Shown here: positions 1 through 8,271 of the stretch, piece by piece | Position numbering within the stretch: the first letter of the stretch is position 1 | How the letters are laid out: every line of letters starts with the position of its first letter | Source: JANQQJ01 sp046290575 | Lineage (GTDB): Bacteria; Pseudomonadota; Alphaproteobacteria; SMXS01 | Assembly (NCBI GenBank): GCA_046290575.1 | Contig: JBKAGX010000001.1 | Coordinates: forward strand, 744,001-808,000 | Direction: 5' to 3' | DNA length: 64,000 nt | The notes under the pieces: generated by a model | Seen by the model: the letters and a program-made list of their open reading frames with translations, nothing else | Databases searched by the model: none | Told to the model about the DNA's origin: nothing | Program-made: the position numbers and the translations under genes

Positions 1-348
1 ATCGGCTTTGGCACCGGGTTGTTTGGCATCGGCACGTTGACAGCTGCCATGGCGCTTGCCGACCGCGGGCAGAGTGGCTTGGCGCTGGGCGCCTGGGGCG
101 CTGTACAGGCGACCGCTGCCGGTATCGCGATCGCGCTGGGCGGCGGAATTCGTGACGGGGTCGCTTTCCTGGCTGCCGATGGAGCGCTGGGGGCGGCGCT
201 GACGGGACCAGTCGTCGGATATGGCGCTGTCTACAATCTTGAAATTCTTCTTCTTTTTGCAACCTTGGTTGCGATCGGACCGCTTGTTGGCAGCAACCGG
301 TCCGCGCGGCCGTCGTCAAAGTTCGGGCTGGCTGAGTTTCCCGGCTAG
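1..348 (+). CDS. lhaA: LhaA/PucC-type MFS transporter, C-terminal fragment
   Basis: The reading frame is open from base 1 and ends with TAG at 346-348, so only about the last 115 residues are in the window. They contain glycine- and alanine-rich transmembrane segments typical of the last helices of the BCD/PucC branch of the major facilitator superfamily, which helps assemble LH1 and moves (bacterio)chlorophyll to nascent complexes. The call rests mainly on position: lhaA directly precedes puhA in most purple alphaproteobacteria, and here puhA starts 24 bases downstream. The true start and the probable bch genes before it lie outside the window. Confidence 0.8.
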   Translation: MGFGTGLFGIGTLTAAMALADRGQSGLALGAWGAVQATAAGIAIALGGGIRDGVAFLAADGALGAALTGPVVGYGAVYNLEILLLFATLVAIGPLVGSNRSARPSSKFGLAEFPG

Positions 349-371
349 TCACAAACCCAAAGGAGGCACGG

Positions 372-1142
372 ATGCCAACTGGGAATTTTATAGGTACGGT
401 CGATCTCGCATTGATCTCGCTATACGCCTTCTGGATTTTCTTCTTCGGCCTGATCGTCTATCTGCGCCGCGAAGACAAGCGCGAGGGCTATCCGCTCGTG
501 ACGGACAACCCGCGAAGCATAAAAGGAACGGTGTTTGCGCCCCCGCCCCGGCAGGTCAAGACGTTTTCAACCACCCATGGCGAGGTGGTGAGCGGCCGTG
601 TCGACCAGCGTGATATCAACCTGTCGCCAAGTGAGCCCTGGTCGGGTGCCCCGTTTGATCCGACGGGTGATCCAATGCTGGACGGTGTTGGCCCGGCGTC
701 TTATGCCGAACGCGCCGATGTGCCCGAAAAGACGCTAAGCGGTGAGATTTCGATCGTACCGCTCCGGGTTGCGACAGACCACTTCGTTGAGCCTCTGGGC
801 CCGAACCCAATCGGCATGGAGGTGGTCGCTGCCGACGGTGTCGTGGCTGGCCATGTGACAGATGTCTGGGTCGACCGGGCAGAGATTATTGTTCGGTATC
901 TGGAAGTCGAGGTCGGTGAAGAAGGTGCGGCGCATAAGGTGCTGCTGCCGATGCCGTTCGCGACGGTCGATGCGATGAATGCCGAGATCAACGTCAAGGC
1001 GATCACCGCAGAACAGTTCAAGTCGGTGCCCACAACGGCCAGTCCCGATCAGGTCACGCTTTTGGAGGAAGACAAGATCACCGGCTACTTCGGTGGCGGC
1101 TATCTCTATGCCTGGCCAGAGCGAGCGGAGCCGCTGATATGA
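372..1142 (+). CDS. puhA: Photosynthetic reaction centre H subunit
   Basis: This 256-residue protein matches the normal H-subunit length. It has a short periplasmic N terminus, one transmembrane helix at about residues 10-32, and a large cytoplasmic PRC-barrel domain. The H subunit caps the L/M core on the cytoplasmic side and helps deliver protons to quinone QB. A strong ribosome-binding site (AGGAGG) lies about 5 bases before ATG 372. The stop overlaps the puhB start by 4 bases (ATGA), so the genes are probably translationally coupled. The order lhaA-puhA-puhB-puhC is the conserved purple-bacterial puh operon. Confidence 0.97.
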   Translation: MPTGNFIGTVDLALISLYAFWIFFFGLIVYLRREDKREGYPLVTDNPRSIKGTVFAPPPRQVKTFSTTHGEVVSGRVDQRDINLSPSEPWSGAPFDPTGDPMLDGVGPASYAERADVPEKTLSGEISIVPLRVATDHFVEPLGPNPIGMEVVAADGVVAGHVTDVWVDRAEIIVRYLEVEVGEEGAAHKVLLPMPFATVDAMNAEINVKAITAEQFKSVPTTASPDQVTLLEEDKITGYFGGGYLYAWPERAEPLI

Positions 1143-1822
1143 GCCATCATCACGATGATTTCGAGAGGGAGCCGATTCCCGGCTTGCCAGAGGTCCCGCC
1201 GGAAGGGGAGAAGATCCTCTGGCAGGGGTCCCCGGACTGGAAAGGGTTGGCGTTACGCGCCTTTCACGCCCGTAAGGTCGCGATCTATTTTGGTATTCTG
1301 ATCGTCTGGGAACTTGTCGATGCTGCCACCGGCGGCGGCGCCATGTCCGATGCCCTGATCTCTGCCGTCGGCCTGGTGGCCATGGGCGCGGCGGCCTCTG
1401 CTGTTCTGGTCTATCTGGCGCGAATCTCTGCCCGCACGTCGATCTATACCATCACCAACCATCGCGTGGTGATGCGGATCGGCATGGCTTTTCCGGTCAC
1501 GATCAACCTGCCGTTCAAGCTGATCGACTCAGCTTCGATGAAGACGCAGAAAAACGGTCTGGGGGATATTCCGATTGCTGTGCGCGAGGGGAACCGTGTT
1601 GCCTATGCGGTGTTGTGGCCACATGCGCGGCCCTGGCACGTCAGGCACCCCGAGCCGATGCTGCGGTCGCTGCCTGAGCCGGAGAAAGTTGCGCGGCTGC
1701 TTGCAGATGCCCTGGCGAGCGAAGTCGGCGGTCAGGTGGCCGCGCCCGCGCCAGTGGGTGCACGCCAGCCTGCTCAACCCTCTGGTGCGCGTGCTGGTGG
1801 CCTGGCCACGGCAGGCGGCTGA
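1139..1822 (+). CDS. puhB: PuhB photosynthetic complex assembly protein (PH-like domain)
   Basis: The 227-residue protein has an acidic, histidine-rich N terminus (MSHHHDDFE), two or three hydrophobic segments at about residues 45-105, and a bacterial PH-like domain containing RTSIYTITNHRVVMR. PuhB is a membrane chaperone for reaction-centre and LH1 assembly. The Ala/Pro/Gly-rich tail of about 30 residues looks disordered and is probably dispensable. The start overlaps puhA by 4 bases. Confidence 0.93.
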   Translation: MSHHHDDFEREPIPGLPEVPPEGEKILWQGSPDWKGLALRAFHARKVAIYFGILIVWELVDAATGGGAMSDALISAVGLVAMGAAASAVLVYLARISARTSIYTITNHRVVMRIGMAFPVTINLPFKLIDSASMKTQKNGLGDIPIAVREGNRVAYAVLWPHARPWHVRHPEPMLRSLPEPEKVARLLADALASEVGGQVAAPAPVGARQPAQPSGARAGGLATAGG

Positions 1823-1837
1823 TAAGGGGATTGCGCG

Positions 1838-2296
1838 GTGACTGAGACAACCGAAGTCGAACATTTTCCCAAGCGCATCCTGTACGGGGTTGCGGTGCTG
1901 GTACTGGTCGCGTTCACCGCGGCGGTGGTCGGGCGTCAATACGACATCGGTGCGATGCGGACGCCCGAGGGCGTGCCGGTTGCAAGCCGCGATATCAACT
2001 TTGTCGACAAGCCGGATGGTTCGGTCGAAGTCTACCAAATCCCCGACGACACACTGATTGAGGTTCTCGAGCCCGGCTCCGACAACTTCATCCGGGTGGT
2101 GATGCGCGGTTTCGTGCGGGAGCGCAAACGCAACGGTATTGGGCGGGAAACACCGTTTTCGCTCAGCCGTTGGGAGGATGGCCGCCTGATGCTGTTGGAC
2201 CCGGCAACCGGGCGGCAGGTGATGCTCAACGCTTTCGGCAAGACCAATATCGCCGCCTTCGCGCGGCTTCTTGAAGACGACGGGGGTGCCTCTTGA
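1838..2296 (+). CDS. puhC: PuhC photosynthetic complex assembly protein
   Basis: This 152-residue protein starts at GTG 1838, since no ATG fits. It has one N-terminal membrane anchor (about residues 14-31) and a periplasmic domain containing the family-typical stretch around DGSVEVYQIPD. PuhC is needed for normal reaction-centre and LH1 levels in Rhodobacter. The gene follows puhB by 15 bases, and its TGA overlaps the next ATG (TGATG), consistent with one puh transcript. Confidence 0.92.
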   Translation: MTETTEVEHFPKRILYGVAVLVLVAFTAAVVGRQYDIGAMRTPEGVPVASRDINFVDKPDGSVEVYQIPDDTLIEVLEPGSDNFIRVVMRGFVRERKRNGIGRETPFSLSRWEDGRLMLLDPATGRQVMLNAFGKTNIAAFARLLEDDGGAS

Positions 2297-2592
2297 TGGT
2301 TGGCACCTCAGCGCGAGAACTGACTCTGGCCTGCACGGTGGATGCCGCCCAGTTGCCGCATACGCTTCATGCGCATGTTGAGTTCGAGGGCGACCTGAAG
2401 ATCCATCCTGGCGATACCGTCATGCTGCACGGCGAAGACATGCCGATCGGCTTTGGCGACCACACGGTCGAGCAACGGCGCGCAACAATTGTCCGCGCCG
2501 GTTGGCTGCTGCGGTCCTGGACGAAGTTTACTGAAATATTCCGAATGTCCGAACTTTATGAGGTGAGTTTTTCACCAAGGAGGAGGCTATGA
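2296..2592 (+). CDS. Conserved small protein of the puhC-acsF interval
   Basis: This 98-residue protein has no predicted membrane segment. It is coupled at both ends: its ATG overlaps the puhC stop (TGATG) and its own TGA overlaps the acsF ATG by 4 bases. A TTG one codon upstream is possible, but ATG 2296 fits the coupling better. Small uncharacterised ORFs at this position are common in alphaproteobacterial photosynthesis clusters. A role in cyclase or H-subunit assembly is only an inference from position. I do not recognise a named domain. Confidence 0.8.
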   Translation: MVGTSARELTLACTVDAAQLPHTLHAHVEFEGDLKIHPGDTVMLHGEDMPIGFGDHTVEQRRATIVRAGWLLRSWTKFTEIFRMSELYEVSFSPRRRL

Positions 2593-3653
2593 ACGCCCAT
2601 ACCGATGATTTCCAGATCAACGAAACCACACAGCGCGCGAAGACCGATACGGTTCTCAGCCCGCGGTTCTACACGACGGACTTCGACGCCATGGACAAGC
2701 TCGACGTCAAGCCGGTACGCGGTGAGTGGGATGCGTTGATGGCGGAGTTCGAGCAGGACAATAACCGCGATCATTTTGATCGCCATTTCGATTTTGACTT
2801 CGACCTGAACGATATCCCGGCTGATCTCCGCGTGGAGTTCCTCGACTTCCTGTCCAGCTCGGTTACCTCGGAGTTTTCCGGTTGTGTGCTTTATGCCGAG
2901 ATCAAGAAGCGCGCCAAGAACCCGGATGTGAAGGCGCTGTTCGGCTATTTGAGCCGGGACGAGGCGCGCCATGCCGGGTTCATCAACGCCGCGCTGAAGG
3001 ACATTGGACTGGGGGTCGATCTGGGCTTCTTGACCAAGGCGAAGAACTACACCTATTTCCGGCCGAAATTCATCTTCTATGCGACCTATCTGTCGGAGAA
3101 GATTGGCTATGCCCGCTACATTACGATCTTCCGCGCGCTGGAACGGAACCCGGAAAACCGCTTCCACCCGATCTTTCAGTGGTTCGAGGAATGGTGCAAT
3201 GACGAGTACCGCCACGGCGAAGCGCTGGCGCTGATCATGCGTGCTGATCCGAAGCTGCTGAAGGGCCACAACAAGCTGTGGATCCGCTTCTTCCAGCTGG
3301 CGGTGTTTGCGACCATGTTCGTCCGCGACCATTCGCGCCCCGCGTTTCACAAGGCGCTGGGATTGGACATCACCGATTACGACATGCAGGTGTTCCGGAT
3401 CACGACCGAGATTTCCAAGCAGGTCTTCCCGGTGACACTCAATGTCGACGATCCGCGTTTCCTGGCGGGCATGCAGCGCCTGTGCCGCATTTCAGAGCGG
3501 ATGGACAAGGCCAAGCAGCAGGGCGGCATCATCGGCGGCATCAAGCGTGCCGGCCTGGCAGCGGCCGCTGCGGCCACCTTTGGCCGGATGTATCTGCTGC
3601 CCGCGGAAAAGGCCGCTTTGCCGGTGAAAACCTGCATGGCCCCGGCCTGGTAG
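2589..3653 (+). CDS. acsF: Aerobic Mg-protoporphyrin IX monomethyl ester cyclase
   Basis: This 354-residue diiron protein performs the O2-dependent formation of bacteriochlorophyll ring E (Mg-protoporphyrin monomethyl ester to divinyl protochlorophyllide). The ferritin-like diiron ligands are visible: a DEARHAGF motif beginning at Asp124 and a second NDEYRHGEAL motif about 80 residues later. A strong AAGGAGGAGG Shine-Dalgarno sequence precedes the ATG, inside the upstream ORF. An oxygen-dependent cyclase implies chlorophyll synthesis under oxic or microoxic conditions. No bchE (anaerobic cyclase) is present in the window. Confidence 0.97.
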   Translation: MNAHTDDFQINETTQRAKTDTVLSPRFYTTDFDAMDKLDVKPVRGEWDALMAEFEQDNNRDHFDRHFDFDFDLNDIPADLRVEFLDFLSSSVTSEFSGCVLYAEIKKRAKNPDVKALFGYLSRDEARHAGFINAALKDIGLGVDLGFLTKAKNYTYFRPKFIFYATYLSEKIGYARYITIFRALERNPENRFHPIFQWFEEWCNDEYRHGEALALIMRADPKLLKGHNKLWIRFFQLAVFATMFVRDHSRPAFHKALGLDITDYDMQVFRITTEISKQVFPVTLNVDDPRFLAGMQRLCRISERMDKAKQQGGIIGGIKRAGLAAAAAATFGRMYLLPAEKAALPVKTCMAPAW

Positions 3654-3666
3654 GGATGACGGCCTG

Positions 3667-4608
3667 ATGGACTACGGTCTGCCCATTCTGTTCACGATGT
3701 TCGTCTGGTGGTTCAGCACCGGGGCGATCCTCTATCTCGTGAGCCTGGCGGACCGCACCTATCGGTGGAGCCTGGTGGGCGCGACAGCGGTGCTGATCGC
3801 AGGCCTTTATGGCGTGGCAGCCACAGCCGGCGATACGACCGTGGCCGGGGCGTACCTGGCGTTCGCCTGTGCTTTGGCGGTCTGGGGCTGGGTCGAGATG
3901 ACCTATTTCATGGGCCTGATCACCGGTCCGCGGAAAGAACCCTGCCCGCCCGATTGTTCGGCCTGGCGGCGGTTCGGCCTTGGCATTCAGGCCAGCCTCT
4001 ATCATGAGCTGGCGATCATCGGCTTCGGCCTGGGGATTATTGCCCTGACATGGAACGCGCCCAACCAGGTGGGCATGTGGACCTTCGTTATTCTCTGGAC
4101 GATGCGCTGGAGCGCGAAGCTGAACCTGTTCCTCGGCGTGCCGAACCTGAATGAGGAGTTCCTGCCGGAGCATTTGCGGTTTCTCAAGACATTCATCGCC
4201 AAACGGCGCATGAACCCGCTGTTTCCGGTTTCGGTGACAATATCCACCGTGATCGTCTGGCTGCTGATTGACGGCATGGCCGGCGGCACCGGTGTTGAAA
4301 TTGTGGCCGGGACCTTGCTGGCCACGCTGCTGGCGCTGGCGATCCTGGAGCACTGGTTCATGGTGCTGCCGCTGCCGGACGCAGCGCTTTGGCAATGGAT
4401 GCTGGGCGACCGGGACGGCACCGAAAAAACACCGGATGGGCAGATACCGTCCGCCAACAACAACGCAGATAACCGGGCCGGGAAGCCGGCCCAACGTGAG
4501 CACCGTCATGCGTCGGTGGCTGCAGCGAGCAAGGGGGCTCGTTTGCGGCCGGCAACAGCATTGCGGCCGGCAGAGGCGGAGCTTGCAACTTTGACCAACG
4601 GGAGATGA
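3667..4608 (+). CDS. puhE: PuhE photosynthetic complex assembly protein 2 (DUF3623)
   Basis: This polytopic membrane protein has 313 residues and about seven hydrophobic segments spread over residues 1-250. The N-terminal MDYGLPILFTMFVWWFSTG stretch is typical of the DUF3623/PuhE family, which affects reaction-centre and LH1 assembly. The last 60 or so residues are polar, alanine-rich and low in complexity, making the protein longer than most family members. The gene lies 13 bases after acsF, and its stop sits in the hemA ribosome-binding region 3 bases before the hemA ATG. Confidence 0.9.
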   Translation: MDYGLPILFTMFVWWFSTGAILYLVSLADRTYRWSLVGATAVLIAGLYGVAATAGDTTVAGAYLAFACALAVWGWVEMTYFMGLITGPRKEPCPPDCSAWRRFGLGIQASLYHELAIIGFGLGIIALTWNAPNQVGMWTFVILWTMRWSAKLNLFLGVPNLNEEFLPEHLRFLKTFIAKRRMNPLFPVSVTISTVIVWLLIDGMAGGTGVEIVAGTLLATLLALAILEHWFMVLPLPDAALWQWMLGDRDGTEKTPDGQIPSANNNADNRAGKPAQREHRHASVAAASKGARLRPATALRPAEAELATLTNGR

Positions 4609-4611
4609 ACT

Positions 4612-5826
4612 ATGGACTATGAGGGGTTTTTCCGCTCGGAACTGAACGGCCTGCGTCAGGAAGGGCGCTACCGTGTTTTTGCTGATCTGGAACGCCAGGC
4701 CGGCAGCTTTCCGCGCGCGACCCATTACCGGGAGCGCGACCGCTCCGAGGTGACGGTCTGGTGCTCCAATGACTATCTGGGCATGGGGCAGAACCCACAG
4801 GTTCTAACCGCGATGCATGAAGCGCTGGACCGCTGCGGGGCAGGCGCCGGCGGCACCCGCAACATCTCCGGCACCAATCACTATCACGTCCTGCTGGAAC
4901 AGGAGCTGGCCGACCTGCACGAGAAAGAAGACGCGCTGCTGTTCACCTCTGGCTATGTGTCCAACTGGGCGGCCTTGTGCACCCTGGCCTCGCGCGTGCC
5001 CGATTGCGTGGTCTTTTCCGACGAACTCAATCACGCCTCGATGATCGAGGGCATCCGCCACAGCCGCGCCGAAAAGCGGATTTTCAGGCACAACGATCCT
5101 GAAGATCTGAACCGTAAGCTGGCAGAGCTCGATCCCGCCCGCGCCAAGCTGATCACCTTTGAATCGGTCTATTCCATGGACGGCGATATCGCGCCGATTA
5201 AAGAGTTCTGTGATGTTGCCGAGGCGCACAACGCCATGACCTATCTGGACGAAGTGCATGCGGTCGGCCTCTATGGCCCGCGCGGTGGCGGCATCGCCGA
5301 ACGCGAAGGATTGAGCGACCGCCTGACGGTGATTGAAGGCACGCTGGCGAAAGCCTTCGGCGTGCTGGGCGGCTATGTCGCGGCATCGGCGGCGCTGTGC
5401 GACTATATTCGCAGCTTTGCGTCTGGCTTTATCTTCACCACCGCGCTGCCGCCCACCGTGGCTGCGGGCGCGCTGGCAAGCGTTCGCCATTTGAAGGAAA
5501 GCTCGGCGGAGCGCGAACGCCAGCAGGACCGGGTGGCGAAGGTTCGCGCCAGGCTTGATGAGGCCGGGGTGCCGCATCTGGAAAACCCAAGCCATATCGT
5601 GCCGGTGATCGTGGGCGACCCCGTCCGCTGCAAGCTGATCAGCGACATCCTGCTGGAGCGTTACGGCGTCTACGCCCAGCCGATCAACTACCCCACCGTG
5701 CCGCGCGGCACGGAGCGGCTGCGCATCACGCCCTCACCGCTGCACACGGATGCGGATATCGATCATCTGGTGAATTCCGTCGCCGCCGTCTGGTCGGAAC
5801 TGTCGCTGGAGAAAAGAGCGGCTTAG
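4612..5826 (+). CDS. hemA: 5-aminolevulinate synthase
   Basis: This 404-residue PLP enzyme condenses glycine with succinyl-CoA to give 5-aminolevulinate, the first step of tetrapyrrole synthesis in alphaproteobacteria. Visible marks are the N-terminal WCSNDYLGMG motif, the GAGAGGTRNISG glycine-binding region, the DEVHAVGLYG PLP aspartate region, and the catalytic Lys247 in GTLAKAFG. Its position as last gene of the puh-acsF transcript ties precursor supply to phototrophic growth. The gene is convergent with pufM across a 360-base gap. Confidence 0.97.
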   Translation: MDYEGFFRSELNGLRQEGRYRVFADLERQAGSFPRATHYRERDRSEVTVWCSNDYLGMGQNPQVLTAMHEALDRCGAGAGGTRNISGTNHYHVLLEQELADLHEKEDALLFTSGYVSNWAALCTLASRVPDCVVFSDELNHASMIEGIRHSRAEKRIFRHNDPEDLNRKLAELDPARAKLITFESVYSMDGDIAPIKEFCDVAEAHNAMTYLDEVHAVGLYGPRGGGIAEREGLSDRLTVIEGTLAKAFGVLGGYVAASAALCDYIRSFASGFIFTTALPPTVAAGALASVRHLKESSAERERQQDRVAKVRARLDEAGVPHLENPSHIVPVIVGDPVRCKLISDILLERYGVYAQPINYPTVPRGTERLRITPSPLHTDADIDHLVNSVAAVWSELSLEKRAA

Positions 5827-5902
5827 GGGCGGCGGCTGGTACGTTACCAGCGGGTAATGGGCTAATGGGCTTCGAAAGGCTAGGCGGTCCGCTGGTGCGT
5901 CA

Positions 5903-6097
5903 AATTAACTATACCGTCCCCGGTATTGTTCAAAAAAGGCGCGCGAAAACTGGTAACCGCTAGAACAGGCCTGCATTAACGCACTTGAAAATTACGGGGA
6001 CAGTATACTTAATTCGCTTAGAGTGCTTTGATAGATGATAGCCTCAGCTACGCAATGAATTAAGTATACTGTCCCCGTAATTGCGTCCCCGTAATTT
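5903..6097. repeat. REP/BIME-like palindromic repeat in the hemA-pufM convergent gap
   Basis: A perfect 26-bp inverted repeat has its left arm at 5990-6015 and its right arm at 6057-6082, around a 41-base spacer. The core is GGGGACAGTATACTTAATT and its complement. A truncated third unit (GTCCCCGTAATT) follows at 6085-6096. A diverged copy with three substitutions and one insertion lies at 5903-5927. AT-rich GGGGACAG-type palindromes between convergent genes resemble elements mobilised by REP-associated tyrosine transposases; this link is from memory of the motif. No transposase gene is in the window. The rest of 5827-6129 holds nothing I can identify. Confidence 0.8.
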
Positions 6098-6129
6098 TTC
6101 TCAGCGTAGGCGTCGGTCTTGCAGCCCAC

Positions 6130-6157
6130 AAAAAAAAGGGCGGACCGAAGTCCGCCC
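6130..6157 (-). terminator. Rho-independent terminator of the puf operon
   Basis: An 8-bp perfect stem (GGGCGGAC/GTCCGCCC) with a CGAA/TTCG tetraloop is followed on the minus strand by a run of eight T residues. It lies about 30 bases after the pufM stop and closes the crt-bch-puf superoperon. Confidence 0.9.
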
Positions 6158-6187
6158 CTTGTCGTTTCTGCCCTTTGGGTTAAGGCG

Positions 6188-7111
6188 TTAGAAGCCGGGC
6201 GCGAAGTCGTGCTCGATGGCCCAGTCGAACCAGTTGTCGACCACCGTGCCGGTCAGCAGGATGCCGATGCCGCCCGTCAGCGTGCACAGGACTGCGAACC
6301 ACCAGGCCCAGCGGTGGATGGATTCCATGGAGGCGTTGAAGCCCATGGTCCAGCGCCAGAACAGGGCCGCGCGTTCTGCGGCGGTGCCGCGGTCCAGCGC
6401 CTGTTCGATCTCCCGCTCGCCGCCGAACTTGCTGACGGCCAGAATGGTCGCGCCGTGCATCGCGAACAGCAGCGCCGAGCCATAAAGGAACGCAATCGAA
6501 AGCGCGTGGAACGGGTTGTAGAACAGATTGCCATAGGTCAGCGAAAACGCGTTGGTCCAGTCAAGATGCGAGAAGATGCCGAACGGCACCGCTTCCGACC
6601 AATTGCCCATCGCCAGGGGCCGGAAGAAGCCCAGCACCAGGAACAGCCAGATGGCAGACGCAAAGGCCCAGGCCACATGCGTGCCCATGCCCAGTGCGCG
6701 GGCCCGCGTATACATACGCACCCACCAGAGCAGCACGGAGATGGTCAGGAACATGCCCGCCATAACCCACCAGCCGCCTTCATTCATCGGCGGAATGCCC
6801 ATGCCCCATTCTTCGGTGGGGGGTTCCAGCGACAGCCAGAAAATCTGGCGGACGAATTCGATTGGGTCCCAGCCGACGGATGCCAGCATGTTCAGCCCGA
6901 TGATCTCGAACGCGATCAGAAAGCACGCGATGGAGACGACACCGGTCCAACCCAGATAGATCGGCCCGACCTGGGCATCACCGATCCAGCCGAACAGGCG
7001 GCTGAAAAACGGTGTCCCGTATCGGGCGCCTGTTCCCGGACCCTCGGGTGTGCCGGGATAGGCGGGGGCGCGAACCTGTACGCGTGTGAAGATGTTTTGA
7101 TAATCAGCCAT
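6188..7111 (-). CDS. pufM: Photosynthetic reaction centre M subunit
   Basis: This 307-residue type II reaction-centre M chain has five transmembrane helices. Ligand residues are visible in context: the special-pair histidine in FYNPFHALS, an accessory bacteriochlorophyll-region histidine in FAMHGATI, the non-haem iron glutamate in GGEREIEQ, and the iron histidine in SIHRWAWW. The last gene of pufBALM is followed directly by a terminator, so neither pufC (tetrahaem cytochrome) nor pufX belongs to this operon. The gap to pufL is only 9 bases. Confidence 0.98.
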   Translation of the reverse strand: MADYQNIFTRVQVRAPAYPGTPEGPGTGARYGTPFFSRLFGWIGDAQVGPIYLGWTGVVSIACFLIAFEIIGLNMLASVGWDPIEFVRQIFWLSLEPPTEEWGMGIPPMNEGGWWVMAGMFLTISVLLWWVRMYTRARALGMGTHVAWAFASAIWLFLVLGFFRPLAMGNWSEAVPFGIFSHLDWTNAFSLTYGNLFYNPFHALSIAFLYGSALLFAMHGATILAVSKFGGEREIEQALDRGTAAERAALFWRWTMGFNASMESIHRWAWWFAVLCTLTGGIGILLTGTVVDNWFDWAIEHDFAPGF

Positions 7112-7120
7112 GATCGTCTC

Positions 7121-7945
7121 CTAATCCCACACCGGCATTTCACGCCACCATTCCCACCAGAGCGGCCAGCCATCGGCAATCCAGGGGCCGCTGATGATGA
7201 TGCAGACGGCGCTCCAGAAAACCGCCATCAGCGCCATAAACAGGCCAAGCCGGTGAATCCCGAGCGTCCCGATGGAGTAGCCGATCGTATCCCTGAAGAA
7301 GGTGTTTTCATGTTCAGGCGTCTTGACCGGTTCGCCCTTCTTGGGGTTGATGGCCGACAGCACCAGCCCACCGTGTAGCGACAGCGCCAGGGCTGTAGCG
7401 AAGAAGAACGCGATCGCGATCATATGCGCGGGGTTGTAGTGGAAGTTCACATATTCGTATCCCGTATTGGAGACCCAATCGAGATGCGTGAAAATACCGT
7501 ACGGAAACCCGTATCCCCATGCGCCCAGAATCAGCGGGCGGATGATGACCAGCGAAACATAGGCAAAGATCGCCACGCCGAAGGCGAACGGTACGTGGTA
7601 GCCGATGCCCAGTTTGCGGCAGATTTCAACCTCACGAAGCGCCCAGGAGACAAAGGCCCCCGTCGCCAGTATCGTGATGATCTGCCACAACCCGCCTTCC
7701 TTCAGCGGCGCGAGCGCAAGCCCGTAGCTGATGTCGGGCGGATCAATGCTGATCTTCCAGATGTTCCAGGTGTCTCCCAGGGCGGCGCCATAAATGATCA
7801 GGGCGGTTCCCAGAACCGCGCAGAAGATCGTCGTGACTCCGAAAAAGCCCACGTAAAACGGGCCGACCCAGAAGTCGAAAAGGTTTCCGCCAATCAGGGT
7901 GCCACCGCGGACTCTGTATTTTTGTTCAAAGCTGAGCAAAGCCAT
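7121..7945 (-). CDS. pufL: Photosynthetic reaction centre L subunit
   Basis: This 274-residue L chain pairs with PufM to hold the special pair, bacteriopheophytins and quinones. It starts MALLSFEQKYRVRGG, as in most purple bacteria. Histidine ligands are visible in THLDW, NPAHM, SLHGG and GIHRLGL, corresponding to the conserved L-chain positions. A Shine-Dalgarno sequence (GAGGA) precedes the start. An intercistronic region with a hairpin separates it from pufA, consistent with the usual differential mRNA stability of pufBA over pufLM. Confidence 0.98.
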   Translation of the reverse strand: MALLSFEQKYRVRGGTLIGGNLFDFWVGPFYVGFFGVTTIFCAVLGTALIIYGAALGDTWNIWKISIDPPDISYGLALAPLKEGGLWQIITILATGAFVSWALREVEICRKLGIGYHVPFAFGVAIFAYVSLVIIRPLILGAWGYGFPYGIFTHLDWVSNTGYEYVNFHYNPAHMIAIAFFFATALALSLHGGLVLSAINPKKGEPVKTPEHENTFFRDTIGYSIGTLGIHRLGLFMALMAVFWSAVCIIISGPWIADGWPLWWEWWREMPVWD

Positions 7946-7998
7946 CGCTCAGTCCTCCTCTGCCTGATCCACTTCCAATCAAGCGCAATTCAAATTGG

Positions 7999-8047
7999 CC
8001 GGCGGCGGGCAAGATGCGGACGGTGTAAGCGCCCGAACCTTGCCCGG
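7999..8047 (-). other. pufA-pufL intercistronic RNA hairpin
   Basis: GGGCAAG (8007-8013) and CTTGCCC (8039-8045) form a perfect 7-bp stem with GC-rich flanks that can extend it. Its position just after pufA matches the hairpin that protects pufBA mRNA from 3' degradation in Rhodobacter, giving the excess of LH1 over reaction centres. The function here is inferred from position and structure only. Confidence 0.55.
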
Positions 8048-8067
8048 CCATGCCGGATACCGTGCCG

Positions 8068-8259
8068 TCAGGCGTTTGACCTGATCGGCTCAGAGATCGA
8101 CTCAATCGATGCTGAGCCTCCGGCGCCCGGTCCTTCAATCCAGTTGAAGCGATCAGTGCCCAACAGGATGAAGTGGATGAAGATCGCCAGGATGAACAGG
8201 AAGGTGAACAGCGCCACCAAAGTCCTGCGGGGGTCGAATAGTGTCCAGATTCTCCACAT
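8068..8259 (-). CDS. pufA: Light-harvesting 1 alpha subunit
   Basis: This 63-residue single-helix antenna protein begins MWRIWTLFDPRRTL, the hallmark of LH1 alpha chains. The bacteriochlorophyll-ligating histidine lies in the helix (AIFIHFILL), followed by a polar C terminus. It lies 12 bases downstream of pufB and forms the alpha/beta heterodimer of the LH1 ring around the reaction centre. Confidence 0.96.
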   Translation of the reverse strand: MWRIWTLFDPRRTLVALFTFLFILAIFIHFILLGTDRFNWIEGPGAGGSASIESISEPIRSNA

Positions 8260-8271
8260 ATCGATCCCCTC

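Noticed and set aside
5827..6187. Insertion sequence in the hemA-pufM gap
   Set aside because: There is an inverted repeat but no transposase ORF and no target-site duplication visible; the structure fits a REP-like element.
6119..7378. 419-residue plus-strand ORF antisense to pufM and pufL
   Set aside because: It is a GC-driven shadow; the opposite strand encodes unmistakable reaction-centre subunits.
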